This document shows positions 37,775 through 46,045 of a stretch of 64,000 nucleotides of DNA, piece by piece. The notes beneath the pieces were generated by a model. The model did not search any database. It was not told the DNA's origin and was given only the letters and a program-made list of their open reading frames with translations. The translations under genes and the position numbers were made by a program. The DNA is taken from positions 5,084,001 to 5,148,000 of the forward strand of contig NZ_CP108776.1 of the NCBI RefSeq assembly GCF_045207785.1, given 5' to 3'. The first letter of the stretch is position 1; every line of letters begins with the position of its first letter. This stretch comes from Embleya sp045207785 (lineage in GTDB: Bacteria; Actinomycetota; Actinomycetes; Streptomycetales; Streptomycetaceae).

Positions 37775-38716
37775 ATGAGTGATCGCCCTAACCCCTCCGC
37801 GCCCGTCCACCGCTCGGGCTTCGCGTGCTTCGTGGGCCGCCCCAACGCCGGCAAGTCCACCCTGACGAACGCGCTGGTGGGCACGAAGGTGGCGATCACG
37901 TCGGGCCGCCCCCAGACCACCCGCCACACGGTGCGCGGCATCGTGCACCGTGCCGACGGCCAGCTCGTCCTGGTGGACACCCCCGGTCTGCACAAGCCGC
38001 GCACCCTGCTCGGTCAGCGGCTGAACGACCTGGTCCGGGCCACCTGGGCGGAGGTCGACGTGATCGGCTTCTGCATCCCGGCCGACCAGAAGGTCGGCCC
38101 CGGTGACAAGTACATCGCGGCCGAACTGGCCCAGGCCAAGCGCACGCCCAAGGTCGCCATCGTCACCAAGACCGACCTGGTCGACCAGCAGACGCTGGTC
38201 CAGCAGCTGCTCGCCGTGCAGAAGATGGGCGAGGACGTCGGCATCGAGTGGGCCGAGATCATCCCGGTCTCCGCGGTCGGCGACAGCCAGGTGGCCCTCG
38301 TGGCCGACCTGCTCGTCCCGATGCTGCCGGAGGGCCCGCCGCTGTACCCGGGCGGCGAGCTCACCGACGAGCCGGAGATGATCATGGCCGCCGAGCTGAT
38401 CCGCGAGGCGGCCCTCGAAGGCGTGCGGGACGAGCTCCCGCACTCGCTCGCGGTGGTCATCGAGGAGATGATTCCGCGCGAGGACCGCCCCGCCGACAAG
38501 CCGCTGCTCGACGTGCACGCCAATCTCTACGTCGAACGCCCCAGCCAGAAGGCGATCGTCATCGGCCACAAGGGCGCGCGGCTCAAGGATGTGGGCACGC
38601 GCGCCCGCAAGCACATCGAGGCGCTGCTTGGGACGCCCGTCTACCTGGACCTCCACGTGAAGGTGGCCAAGGACTGGCAGCGCGACCCCAAGCAGCTGCG
38701 CAAGCTCGGTTTCTGA
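37775..38716 (+). CDS. era: GTPase Era
   Basis: Essential GTPase that binds the 3' end of 16S rRNA during 30S assembly. The 313-residue protein has G1 GRPNAGKST, switch II DTPGLHKP, G4 TKTD, and a C-terminal KH domain with ERPSQKAIVIGHKGARLKDVG. ATG 37775 is preferred to ATG 37766 because the latter lies within the -10-like hexamer. It ends convergent with the Gln/Gly/Pro-rich membrane protein gene, 34 nt away. Confidence 0.97.
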   Translation: MSDRPNPSAPVHRSGFACFVGRPNAGKSTLTNALVGTKVAITSGRPQTTRHTVRGIVHRADGQLVLVDTPGLHKPRTLLGQRLNDLVRATWAEVDVIGFCIPADQKVGPGDKYIAAELAQAKRTPKVAIVTKTDLVDQQTLVQQLLAVQKMGEDVGIEWAEIIPVSAVGDSQVALVADLLVPMLPEGPPLYPGGELTDEPEMIMAAELIREAALEGVRDELPHSLAVVIEEMIPREDRPADKPLLDVHANLYVERPSQKAIVIGHKGARLKDVGTRARKHIEALLGTPVYLDLHVKVAKDWQRDPKQLRKLGF

Positions 38717-38750
38717 CGTCTTCCGACGTCTTCCGGAGTCGGACCGTCGG

Positions 38751-39485
38751 TCAGCGCCCGTAAGGGGCGTTGCTCTGCCGGCGGTTGGCGGTGATCAGGA
38801 CGAACACGGCGGCGCCGATCGCGATGACGGCGCCGGCGAGCACCAGCCACAGGCCGAACCCGGTCGAGCCGAGTTCGTCGATGACCTTCTGCACCTGGTC
38901 GGAATCGTCGCTCTTGAGGGCGGACTCCTTCTGGATCACCAGTCGGGTCGGATCCGCGAGGTTCCAGACGGCGAAGCCGAGCGCGACCACGGCCGGGAGC
39001 CCGGCGCCGATCGCGAGCGGGGCCTTGCGGGCCAGGATGGCCGCGCCGAACAGCGCGATCGCGAGGATGCCGGCGATCAGCGTGAACACGCCGTCGCCGT
39101 CGAGACCCTTGTACGTCGCGGTCTTGCCCCGGTTCTCCAGCTCGAGCCAGGCCACGCACGACCCGATGACGATCAACACCGCCCCGACCGCGCCCGCGAT
39201 CGCTCCGGGCGCGAATGGTGCGAGTCCGCCGCCCATGCCGCCTCCGCTCGGCGTGGGCGGCGGGTATCCGCCCGGCTGCTGCCCGTAGCCCGGCGGCGGC
39301 TGCTGGCCGTACGGGCCGGGCTGCTGGCCGTATCCGCCCTGCGGCGGCTGACCGTACTGCGGCGGCTGGCCGTATCCGCCCTGCTGGGGCTGCTGTCCGT
39401 ACCCCGGCTGACCCTGCTGCGGGTATCCGCCGGGCTGGCCCTGTCCCGGCTGTGGTCCGTAAGGGCCCTGGTTGTAATCGCTCAT
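38751..39485 (-). CDS. Gln/Gly/Pro-rich N-terminus, four-helix membrane protein
   Basis: The 244-residue protein has a low-complexity cytoplasmic N-terminus (about 1-85) of YGQQP, YGQPP and PGGY units, then four membrane helices (about 92-110, 130-148, 155-172 and 212-232) with a charged loop between the third and fourth. It has no recognised enzyme domain. Such proteins are common in streptomycetes and their function is unknown. ATG 39485 opens MSDYNQGPYG. It is divergent from leuA, sharing a 130-nt promoter region. Confidence 0.8.
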   Translation of the reverse strand: MSDYNQGPYGPQPGQGQPGGYPQQGQPGYGQQPQQGGYGQPPQYGQPPQGGYGQQPGPYGQQPPPGYGQQPGGYPPPTPSGGGMGGGLAPFAPGAIAGAVGAVLIVIGSCVAWLELENRGKTATYKGLDGDGVFTLIAGILAIALFGAAILARKAPLAIGAGLPAVVALGFAVWNLADPTRLVIQKESALKSDDSDQVQKVIDELGSTGFGLWLVLAGAVIAIGAAVFVLITANRRQSNAPYGR

Positions 39486-39602
39486 GGGGACCGAGCGTAG
39501 GAGGCTCACGCCCGCTGGGCGAGAGGGGCCCGCCGAAAAGATGGCGTGTTTTCGCTTGTGTTCGCATGTCGGATGCCTGCCCGACTTATTCATCGGGTCG
39601 GG

Positions 39603-39608
39603 TATGGT
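39603..39608 (+). promoter_or_regulatory. Likely -10 of the leuA transcript
   Basis: TATGGT lies 10 bases upstream of the leader-peptide ATG. The expected transcription start would be within a few bases of that codon, so the leader peptide may be read from a nearly leaderless 5' end. Confidence 0.4.
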
Positions 39609-39618
39609 TGCGGGCATC

Positions 39619-39672
39619 ATGCGTCAGTGGCTGCTCCTCCTTAGCCGCCGCGCCGGGGGCTCATCCCTCTGA
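39619..39672 (+). CDS. leuA leader peptide (attenuator)
   Basis: The 17-codon ORF MRQWLLLLSRRAGGSSL has four consecutive Leu codons (CTG CTC CTC CTT) and a fifth at its end. It lies 134 nt before leuA and is followed at once by pairable segments (CCTCT/AGAGG at 39666-39678, CCCC/GGGG near 39691-39704). This is the layout of ribosome-mediated leucine attenuation, which has been described for actinobacterial leuA. Low charged leucine tRNA would stall the ribosome on the Leu run and favour readthrough. Confidence 0.8.
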   Translation: MRQWLLLLSRRAGGSSL

Positions 39673-39805
39673 CAGAGGTCAGACCGGCTCCCCCGTCGCG
39701 GGGACAGAGGCATGTCCGTGATTCGGAGCCTCCGGGATGTCGTTCCTCCCGTCGCCGGCCTACCTGCCGTTGCAGCCCGTTCCTCGCATACAGGAGACCA
39801 GCCGC

Positions 39806-41563
39806 ATGACTTCCGTGAACCGCCCCACGCCGATCACCGCCTCGTCCGTGACGCAGCAGCCGTCCGGGATGCCGATCCACAAGTACAAGCCGTTCCGCGG
39901 TGTGGACCTGCCCGATCGCACGTGGCCGTCGAAGACGATCACGGTCGCGCCGCGCTGGCTGTCCACCGACCTGCGGGACGGCAACCAGGCCCTGATCGAC
40001 CCGATGAGCCCGGCCCGCAAGCGGACCATGTTCGACCTGCTGGTGCGGATGGGCTACAAGGAGATCGAGGTCGGGTTCCCGGCCGCGTCGCAGACCGACT
40101 TCGACTTCATCCGCTCGATCATCGAAGAGGGCGCGGTACCGGACGACGTCACCATCTCGGTGCTGACCCAGGCCCGCGAGGAACTGATCGGGCGCACCGT
40201 CGAGTCGCTGATCGGCGCGCCCAAGGCCACGGTCCACCTGTACAACGCGACCGCGCCGGCCTTCCGTCGGGTCGTCTTCAACGTCGACCGCGACCAGTGC
40301 AAGGCGATCGCGGTGTCCGGCACCGAGCACGTGATGCGCTTCGCGGACAAGCACCTGGGCTCGGAGACCGCGTTCGGCTACGAGTACTCGCCCGAGATCT
40401 TCATCGACACCGAGCTGGACTTCGCCCTGGAGGTCTGCGAGGCGGTGATGGACGTGTGGCAGCCCGAGGCCGGGCGCGAGATCACCCTGAACCTGCCCGC
40501 GACCATCGAGCGTTCGACGCCGAACGTGTACGCGGACCAGATCGAGTGGATGAGCCGCAACCTGACCCGCCGCGAGTTCATCGCGCTGTCCGTGCACCCG
40601 CACAACGACCGCGGCGCCGCGGTGGCCGCGTCCGAGCTGGCCGTGATGGCCGGCGCCGACCGGGTCGAGGGCTGCCTGTTCGGCCACGGCGAGCGCACCG
40701 GCAACGTGGACCTGGTCACGCTGGGGATGAACCTGTTCAGCCAGGGCGTCGACCCGATGATCGACTTCTCCGAGATCGACGAGATCCGGCGCACCGTCGA
40801 ATACTGCACCCAGCTGCCGGTGCACCCGCGCCACCCGTACGCGGGCGACCTGGTCTACACCGCGTTCTCCGGCTCGCACCAGGACGCGATCAAGAAGGGC
40901 CTGGAGGTCCTGGAGCGGGACGCGGCCGAGGCCGGCAAGCCGGTCGAGGAGCTGGACTGGGCGGTCCCGTACCTGCCGATCGACCCGAAGGACGTCGGCC
41001 GCACCTACGAGGCCGTGATCCGGGTCAACAGCCAGTCCGGCAAGGGCGGCGTCGCGTACGTGCTCAAGGCCGACCACAAGATGGACCTGCCGCGCCGCGC
41101 GCAGATCGAGTTCTCCCGGATCATCCAGACCAAGACCGACGCCGAGGGCGGCGAGGTGACGCCGGCTCAGATCTGGGCCACGTTCCAGGACGAATACCTG
41201 CCCACCCCGGACGCCGCGTGGGGCCGCCTGGAGCTGCGCGGCCACCGCACGGTCTCCGGCGAGGACGGCAAGGACGTGCTGACCGTCGAGATGAGCGTGG
41301 ACGGGGTCGTGCAGGCGCTGGAGGCGACCGGCAACGGCCCGATCGACGCGTTCGTGCGCGCCCTGGGCGAGCTGGGCTTCGACGCGCGGGTGCTGGACTA
41401 CAGCGAGCACGCGATGAGCGGCGGCGAGGACGCGCGCGCCGCGGCCTACGTCGAGTGCGCGGTCGACGGCCGCGTGCTGTGGGGCGTGGGCGTGGACGAG
41501 AACATCGTGCGCGCGTCGCTCAAGGCGATCGTGAGCGCGGTGAACCGGGCCGCGCGCGGCTGA
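39806..41563 (+). CDS. leuA: 2-isopropylmalate synthase
   Basis: First committed enzyme of leucine synthesis, condensing acetyl-CoA with 2-oxoisovalerate. The 585-residue actinobacterial form has LSTDLRDGNQAL (catalytic Asp-Arg), the metal motif LSVHPHNDRGAAVA, GNVDLVTLGMNLFSQG, and a C-terminal leucine-binding regulatory domain. ATG 39806 has AGGAG eight bases upstream; the upstream in-frame ATG 39737 belongs to the leader region. Control is probably both attenuation (leader peptide) and leucine feedback on the enzyme. A hairpin follows at 41612-41644. Confidence 0.97.
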   Translation: MTSVNRPTPITASSVTQQPSGMPIHKYKPFRGVDLPDRTWPSKTITVAPRWLSTDLRDGNQALIDPMSPARKRTMFDLLVRMGYKEIEVGFPAASQTDFDFIRSIIEEGAVPDDVTISVLTQAREELIGRTVESLIGAPKATVHLYNATAPAFRRVVFNVDRDQCKAIAVSGTEHVMRFADKHLGSETAFGYEYSPEIFIDTELDFALEVCEAVMDVWQPEAGREITLNLPATIERSTPNVYADQIEWMSRNLTRREFIALSVHPHNDRGAAVAASELAVMAGADRVEGCLFGHGERTGNVDLVTLGMNLFSQGVDPMIDFSEIDEIRRTVEYCTQLPVHPRHPYAGDLVYTAFSGSHQDAIKKGLEVLERDAAEAGKPVEELDWAVPYLPIDPKDVGRTYEAVIRVNSQSGKGGVAYVLKADHKMDLPRRAQIEFSRIIQTKTDAEGGEVTPAQIWATFQDEYLPTPDAAWGRLELRGHRTVSGEDGKDVLTVEMSVDGVVQALEATGNGPIDAFVRALGELGFDARVLDYSEHAMSGGEDARAAAYVECAVDGRVLWGVGVDENIVRASLKAIVSAVNRAARG

Positions 41564-41611
41564 CCCGACCGCGAACCCCCGAAGTACCGAAACGCGCGAA
41601 ACACCCGAAGG

Positions 41612-41644
41612 ACGGCGGTTCCCGGCTCGACCGGGGGCCGCCGT
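41612..41644 (+). terminator. leuA terminator
   Basis: ACGGCGGTTCCCGG pairs with CCGGGGGCCGCCGT (14 bp including two G-U pairs), loop CTCGA, followed by TT. It lies 48 nt after the leuA stop. Confidence 0.75.
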
Positions 41645-41682
41645 TTCCGCGTGTCGTTCCTCGGGTCGGGATTTCCGGTTCC

Positions 41683-41775
41683 CCGCCGGTCGAGCACCCC
41701 GTCGTGCGCACCCACCCGGTGACCGGACGGCGCGCGCTGTTCGTCGACGGGACGTCGCCGCTGCTTGTCGCTTGA
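41683..41775 (+). pseudogene. C-terminal scrap of a TauD/TfdA-type dioxygenase
   Basis: The 30 residues starting PPVEHPVVRTHPVTGRRALF and ending in a TGA match the conserved HPVVRxHPxTGRxALF motif near the end of taurine/2-oxoglutarate dioxygenases, which carries an Fe-distal His and the oxoglutarate-binding Arg. No start codon, Shine-Dalgarno or remainder of the gene is present; leuA and its terminator lie directly upstream. It is best read as the remnant of a deleted gene. Confidence 0.6.
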
Positions 41776-41919
41776 CGTAACAGGCCAGGTCAACCGTGCT
41801 CCCAGGCGAACAAAAGTAACCATCTGTCCGCTTCTGATGACGCTTCGTGAAAATCGTGGCAGCATCGTGGGCAGGCGGAAATATCGCTTTCCGTCGCGCG
41901 GGACGCAGGGGGCTGCACC

Positions 41920-42528
41920 ATGTTTGTCTTCGTGGGCATCCGGACGATCCGATCGGCGATCGGGGACGGCGAGTTCCACTGTCCGGCGTGCGGCGGTGAT
42001 CGGCGCTTTCGCAAGGGCGGCGGTCGTCGACGGCTCGTGGTGTTCGGGGTCGCGCTGATCCCGCTGGGGCGGGCCGGCTCGGGCATCGAGTGCGCGGTGT
42101 GCTGCACCCGGCACGACATCGCGGTCCTGGAGCCGCCCACGGCCCGCGCGCTCACCCTGATGCTGCGCGAGGCCGTGCGCTCGCTCGTGGTGGCCGTCGT
42201 GGCGGCGGTGGACGACGAGCCGCACGCGGCCGACACGGTGCGCGCCGCGGCGGTGGAGGCGGTCCGGGCCGCGGGCATGCCGAGCTACGACGCGTGCACG
42301 CTGGCCGCCGACGTCGGCGCGCACCAGCCGCAGGACACCGCGTGGGCTCTCGCGGAGATCGCGCCGCACCTCGCGGTCGCCGGGCGCGAGCACCTGGTCG
42401 GCGTCGCGGCCCGGGTGGCCCTGGCCTGCGGGGCGTACGACCCGGCGCACCGGGTGATCCTGTACCACGCGGGCGACCAGCTCGGGCTCGGCCGGGCCCG
42501 GGTGGATCACGTGCTGGCCGGCCCGTGA
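41920..42528 (+). CDS. Zinc-ribbon plus TerB-like domain protein
   Basis: The 202-residue protein has an N-terminal zinc ribbon (CPACGG at Cys21/Cys24 and ECAVCC at Cys58/61/62) and a helical TerB-like C-terminal domain (about 95-200: AADVGAHQPQDTAWALAEIA, HLVGVAARVALACGAYDPAH). TerB domains are linked to tellurite and general stress responses; a metal-sensing or chaperone role is inferred. ATG 41920 has no strong Shine-Dalgarno beyond GCAGGGGG. It is followed by recO with its own promoter. Confidence 0.75.
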   Translation: MFVFVGIRTIRSAIGDGEFHCPACGGDRRFRKGGGRRRLVVFGVALIPLGRAGSGIECAVCCTRHDIAVLEPPTARALTLMLREAVRSLVVAVVAAVDDEPHAADTVRAAAVEAVRAAGMPSYDACTLAADVGAHQPQDTAWALAEIAPHLAVAGREHLVGVAARVALACGAYDPAHRVILYHAGDQLGLGRARVDHVLAGP

Positions 42529-42592
42529 GCGACGCCGCGTCGGCCGGACGTGGCGGCGGCGGGCGGCGCCCGGGCGCGTCGGCGGGACGCGG

Positions 42593-42598
42593 CACAAT
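42593..42598 (+). promoter_or_regulatory. Probable -10 element of leaderless recO promoter
   Basis: CACAAT ends six bases before recO ATG 42605; only GGGGGT separates them, too close to be a Shine-Dalgarno. Confidence 0.45.
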
Positions 42599-42604
42599 GG
42601 GGGT

Positions 42605-43357
42605 ATGAGCCTCCTCCGTGACGAGGGTGTCGTCCTGCGCGCCCAGAAGTTGGGTGAGGCCGACCGCATCATCACCCTCCTGACCCGCGATCACGGGATA
42701 GTGCGCGCCGTCGCGCGTGGTGTGCGCAAGACGAAGTCGAAGTTCGGCGCCCGGGTCGAGCCGTTCGCGCACGTCGACATCCAGTTCTTCACCCGCAACA
42801 GCGACTTCCCCGGCCGCGGCCTGCCGATCATCACGCAGGTCGAGACGCTCGGCGCGTACGGCGGCCGGCTCGCGCTGAACTACGCCGCCTACACGTCCGG
42901 CACCGCGATCCTGGAGACCGCCGAGCGGCTCACCGACCACGAGCGCGGCCAGCCCGCGCTGCAGCAATACCTGCTGCTCATCGGCGCGCTGCGGACCCTC
43001 GCGGCGGGCACCCACGAGCCGGGGCTCGTGCTCGACGCGTTCCTGCTCCGCTCGCTCGCGGTGGCCGGATACGCGCCGAGCTTCGCGGACTGCGCGCGCT
43101 GCGGCCTCGACGGGCCGAACCGCTTCTTCTCCGTCCAGGGCGGTGGGACGGTCTGCGGCGACTGCCGGCCGGCCGGATCCGTCGTACCCTCACCCGAGAC
43201 CCTTTCCCTGCTCGGTGCGCTGTTGACCGGTGACTGGGACCGTGCCGACGCGAGTGAGCCGCGGCACCGGCGCGAGGGCAGCGGCCTGGTGGCCGCGTAT
43301 CTGCAATGGCATCTGGAGCGGGGCATCCGCTCGTTGAGATTGGTGGAGAGATCGTGA
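42605..43357 (+). CDS. recO: DNA repair protein RecO
   Basis: Recombination mediator that helps RecR load RecA on SSB-coated single-stranded DNA. The 250-residue protein has an N-terminal OB fold (DEGVVLRAQKLGEADRIITL, VARGVRKTKSKFG), a helical core and a zinc finger (CARCG and CGDC). Its TGA overlaps the uppS GTG, coupling the two genes. Confidence 0.96.
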   Translation: MSLLRDEGVVLRAQKLGEADRIITLLTRDHGIVRAVARGVRKTKSKFGARVEPFAHVDIQFFTRNSDFPGRGLPIITQVETLGAYGGRLALNYAAYTSGTAILETAERLTDHERGQPALQQYLLLIGALRTLAAGTHEPGLVLDAFLLRSLAVAGYAPSFADCARCGLDGPNRFFSVQGGGTVCGDCRPAGSVVPSPETLSLLGALLTGDWDRADASEPRHRREGSGLVAAYLQWHLERGIRSLRLVERS

Positions 43358-44241
43358 GTCAGTCGCGTGGCCGCTTCGGCCTGTTCCCCCGCCGCCGGCG
43401 GGCCGAGTCGGCGCCGGCCCGGGCCGCTCGCGAGCAGCGGCAGTACCGCGACCCCAAGCCGCACGCGGAAGGCGCGCTGCCGCCCGAGATCCCGGCCGAC
43501 CTCGTGCCCAGGCACATCGCGCTCGTGATGGACGGCAACGGCCGCTGGGCCAAGGAGCGCGGGCTCGCCCGGACCGACGGGCACACCGCGGGCGAGGCGT
43601 CGCTGTTCGACGTGGTCGAGGGCGCTGCGCAGATCGGCGTGAAGTACGTGTCGGCGTACGCGTTCTCGACCGAGAACTGGAAGCGCTCGCCCGAGGAGGT
43701 GCGCTTCCTGATGGGCTTCAACATCGACACGATCCACCGCCGGATCGACGAGATGGACGAGCTCGGCGTGCGGATCCGCTGGTGCGGCCGGCGGCCCCGG
43801 CTGTGGGCGAGCGTGATCAAGGAGCTGGAGATCGCCGAGGAGCGGACCAAGGACAACACCAACCTCACCCTGGCGATGTGCATCAACTACGGCGGGCGCG
43901 CGGAGATCGCGGACGCCGCGGCGGCCATCGCCGAGGAGGTCAAGGCGGGCCGGCTCGACCCGAAGAAGGTCGACGAGAAGCTGTTCGCGAAGTACCTCGA
44001 CGAGCCGGACATGCCCGACGTCGACCTGTTCATCAGGTCCTCCGGTGAGCAGCGCACGTCCAACTTCCTGCTCTGGCAGTCCGCGTACGCCGAGATGGTC
44101 TTCCTCGACGTGCTCTGGCCGGACTTCGACCGGCGGCACATGTGGGAGGCGTGCGAGACGTACGCGGCGCGCGACCGCCGCTACGGCGGGGCGCTGCCGA
44201 ACGCGGTCACGGCGGCGGGCGCGACGTCCTCGGGATCCTGA
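43354..44241 (+). CDS. uppS: Isoprenyl transferase (undecaprenyl diphosphate synthase type)
   Basis: Cis-prenyltransferase that makes the polyprenyl carrier for peptidoglycan synthesis. The 295-residue protein has HIALVMDGNGRWAKERGL (substrate Asp), SAYAFSTENWKRS, the LAMCINYGGRAEI region and DLFIRSSGEQRTSNFLLWQS. The GTG start overlaps the recO stop, with GGAGAG upstream. The N-terminal 45 residues are a basic extension common in actinobacteria. Downstream of it lies a damaged permease gene. Confidence 0.96.
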   Translation: MSQSRGRFGLFPRRRRAESAPARAAREQRQYRDPKPHAEGALPPEIPADLVPRHIALVMDGNGRWAKERGLARTDGHTAGEASLFDVVEGAAQIGVKYVSAYAFSTENWKRSPEEVRFLMGFNIDTIHRRIDEMDELGVRIRWCGRRPRLWASVIKELEIAEERTKDNTNLTLAMCINYGGRAEIADAAAAIAEEVKAGRLDPKKVDEKLFAKYLDEPDMPDVDLFIRSSGEQRTSNFLLWQSAYAEMVFLDVLWPDFDRRHMWEACETYAARDRRYGGALPNAVTAAGATSSGS

Positions 44242-44294
44242 TCGCCCGCGGCGGCCGGGCCGCCCACGGGGCGCCTGTTCGCCCACGTGGGTGA

Positions 44295-44726
44295 CGACGT
44301 GCGAGTGAAAGCTACGGCGGCAGCGGCAAGTGGGAGAACTTCCGGCTCGCGCTCCAGCACGACTTCCTGCATGCGGGCGGCTTCCTGGTGGTCGGCGCGC
44401 TGACCGCCGCGACTCTCAATGTCACGGTGCCCAAGCACGTGATCGACGCGGTGTCCGGCTCGCCGTGGTTCGCGGTGCTCGCGCTCGCGTTCCTCGCGGT
44501 CGTGCTCGCGGTGTGCTCGGAGGCGGACGCGTTCGTGGCCGCGAGCCTGCTGGGCTTCTCGCCCACCGCGAAACTGGCGTTCATGGTGGTCGGCCCGATG
44601 GTGGACGTGAAGCTGATCGCGCTCCAGTCGGGCACGTTCGGGCGCGGTTTCGCGGCCCGGTTCTCCTCGGCGACGTTCGTGGTCGCGATCGTCGCAAGCT
44701 ACGTCGTCGGGTGGTGGCTGCTGTGA
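44295..44726 (+). pseudogene. 5'-truncated permease (DUF318-type)
   Basis: From about 44310 the frame reads SYGGSGKWENFRLALQHDFL and continues HAGGFLVVGALTAATLNVTV, then CSEADAFVAASLLGF and GPMVDVKLIALQSG to the stop at 44726. These are the central and C-terminal parts of a predicted permease normally about 330-350 residues long. A TGA closes the frame at 44292 and only 50 nt separate this from the uppS stop, so the N-terminal half is gone. Internal GTG/ATG codons exist, but a product would lack half the helices. The stop still overlaps the next gene's GTG. Confidence 0.75.
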
Positions 44727-45502
44727 GGCGGGACGTTCAGGCGGTCGTGTTGATCCTGATCGGCGGCGCGCTGCTGCGGATCTCGCTGACCGACATGTAC
44801 CTGCGCTACGTCAAGGAGGGCCTGCGGCCGGCGCTGATCGCGGCGGGCGCGATCCTGCTCCTGGTCGGGCTGATCTCGGCGGTACGGGACGGCATCCAGC
44901 GGCGGGCACAGGACGCGGTGGGGCCCGCCGAAGCGGAGGGGGGCGGAGCGGAGGCGGTCGAGGCCGGGCACGGAGACGGGGACGGGCACGGGCACGATCA
45001 CGCCGCGGGCCCGCGCGCGGCCTGGCTGCTGTGTCTGCCGGTGCTCGCGCTGTTCCTGATCGCGCCGCCCGCGCTCGGTTCGTACACCGCGTCGCGCTCC
45101 GACAACGTGGTCGCCAAGCCGGCCGCCGCGTCGAACGACTCCGGCTTCCCGGCGCTGCCGCCGGGGGATCCGCTGCCGATGACCCTGGCCGACTTCCTGA
45201 TCCGCTCCGTCTGGGACACCGCCGAGCCGCTCAAGGACCGCACCGTCCGGCTCACCGGCTTCGTCACGCCCGGCCGGGCCGGCTCGTGGTACATCACGCG
45301 CATGGTGATCAGCTGCTGCGCGGCCGACGCCTTCGCCCGCAAGGTCGAGGTGCACGGCATCGCCGCACCGCCCACCGACTCGTGGGTCACGGTCACCGGC
45401 CGGTGGCTGCCCAACGGTCAGGTCCAACAGGACGACGCGATGCCGGCTCTGACCGCCACCGCCGTCGAACCGATCGAGGCACCGCGGGAGCCGTACGAAT
45501 GA
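44723..45502 (+). CDS. TIGR03943-type membrane protein, partner of lost permease
   Basis: The 259-residue protein has two N-terminal membrane helices, a His/Asp-rich loop (GHGDGDGHGHDH), a third helix, and an extracytoplasmic domain with DRTVRLTGFVTP, YITRMVISCCAADA and WVTVTGRWL. The family normally pairs with the upstream permease (YcgR/YcgQ type in Bacillus). The Cys-Cys and His-rich loop suggest metal handling, which fits the neighbouring zinc genes; this is inference. GTG 44723 overlaps the permease stop and lacks its own Shine-Dalgarno, so expression may suffer from the upstream truncation. Confidence 0.8.
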   Translation: MRRDVQAVVLILIGGALLRISLTDMYLRYVKEGLRPALIAAGAILLLVGLISAVRDGIQRRAQDAVGPAEAEGGGAEAVEAGHGDGDGHGHDHAAGPRAAWLLCLPVLALFLIAPPALGSYTASRSDNVVAKPAAASNDSGFPALPPGDPLPMTLADFLIRSVWDTAEPLKDRTVRLTGFVTPGRAGSWYITRMVISCCAADAFARKVEVHGIAAPPTDSWVTVTGRWLPNGQVQQDDAMPALTATAVEPIEAPREPYE

Positions 45503-45533
45503 TCCGCCGGCGCCGGGCGGTCTTCTCGAGCCC

Positions 45534-45572
45534 GCCCGGCGCTCCAGGGCGTGTCACGCCCTAGCGCCGGGC
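45534..45572. terminator. Bidirectional terminator between TIGR03943 gene and zur
   Basis: GCCCGGCGCT and AGGGCG on the left pair with CGCCCT and AGCGCCGGGC on the right, with a two-base bulge. It lies between convergent stops at 45502 and 45620. The GCCCGGCGCT arm resembles the core of the intergenic repeat. Confidence 0.75.
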
Positions 45573-45619
45573 GCCGAGAGCCGGTGAACGTTTCCGGTCA
45601 CGGCACTGGGACGAATCGA

Positions 45620-46045
45620 TCAGCTCAGGCCCGCGGCGGAAGCGCACTGCGAACAGGTGCCGAAGATCTCCAGCTCGTGCGAGACGTCACCGAAGCCGTG
45701 CTCGGCCGCGATCCGGTTCGCCCACCGCTCGACCGCCGGGCCCTCGACCTCGACGGTGCGGCCGCACGTGCGGCACACGAGGTGATGGTGGTGGCCGCGG
45801 CTGCACCGGCGGTACACCGACTCGCCGTCCTGGGTGCGCAGCACGTCGACCTCGTCGGCGTCGGCCAGGGCCTGGAGCGTGCGGTACACGGTGGTCAGGC
45901 CGACCGCCTCACCGCGCTGCTTGAGCAGGTCGTGCAGGTCCTGGGCGCTGCGAAAGTCCTCGATCTCGTCGAGGAGCGCGGAGACCGCCGCACGCTGCCG
46001 GGTGGATCGGCCCCGCACCGGGCTCGGGCTGTTGGCGGTGGTCAC
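45620..46045 (-). CDS. zur: Zinc uptake regulator Zur (Fur family)
   Basis: Zinc-sensing repressor of zinc import genes. The 141-residue protein has the Fur winged helix (QRAAVSALLDEIEDFRSAQD, VGLTTVYRTLQALADADEVD), the SRGHHHHLVCRTCGRTVEVE metal region and C-terminal CSQC, giving two CxxC pairs for the structural zinc. GTG 46045 overlaps the znuB stop (GTGA) with GAGGAGG upstream. As the last gene of the znu operon it is itself under Zur control, giving feedback. Confidence 0.93.
   Translation of the reverse strand: MTTANSPSPVRGRSTRQRAAVSALLDEIEDFRSAQDLHDLLKQRGEAVGLTTVYRTLQALADADEVDVLRTQDGESVYRRCSRGHHHHLVCRTCGRTVEVEGPAVERWANRIAAEHGFGDVSHELEIFGTCSQCASAAGLS

Larger units (their letters stand above)
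41564..41919. other. leuA-TerB intergenic region
   Basis: This 356-nt region holds the leuA terminator, the dioxygenase scrap and, from 41776, about 140 nt of relatively AT-containing sequence (CAAAAGTAACC, GAAAATCG, GGAAATATCGC). That part probably includes the promoter of the TerB-like gene. No clear -10/-35 pair stands out. Confidence 0.5.
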
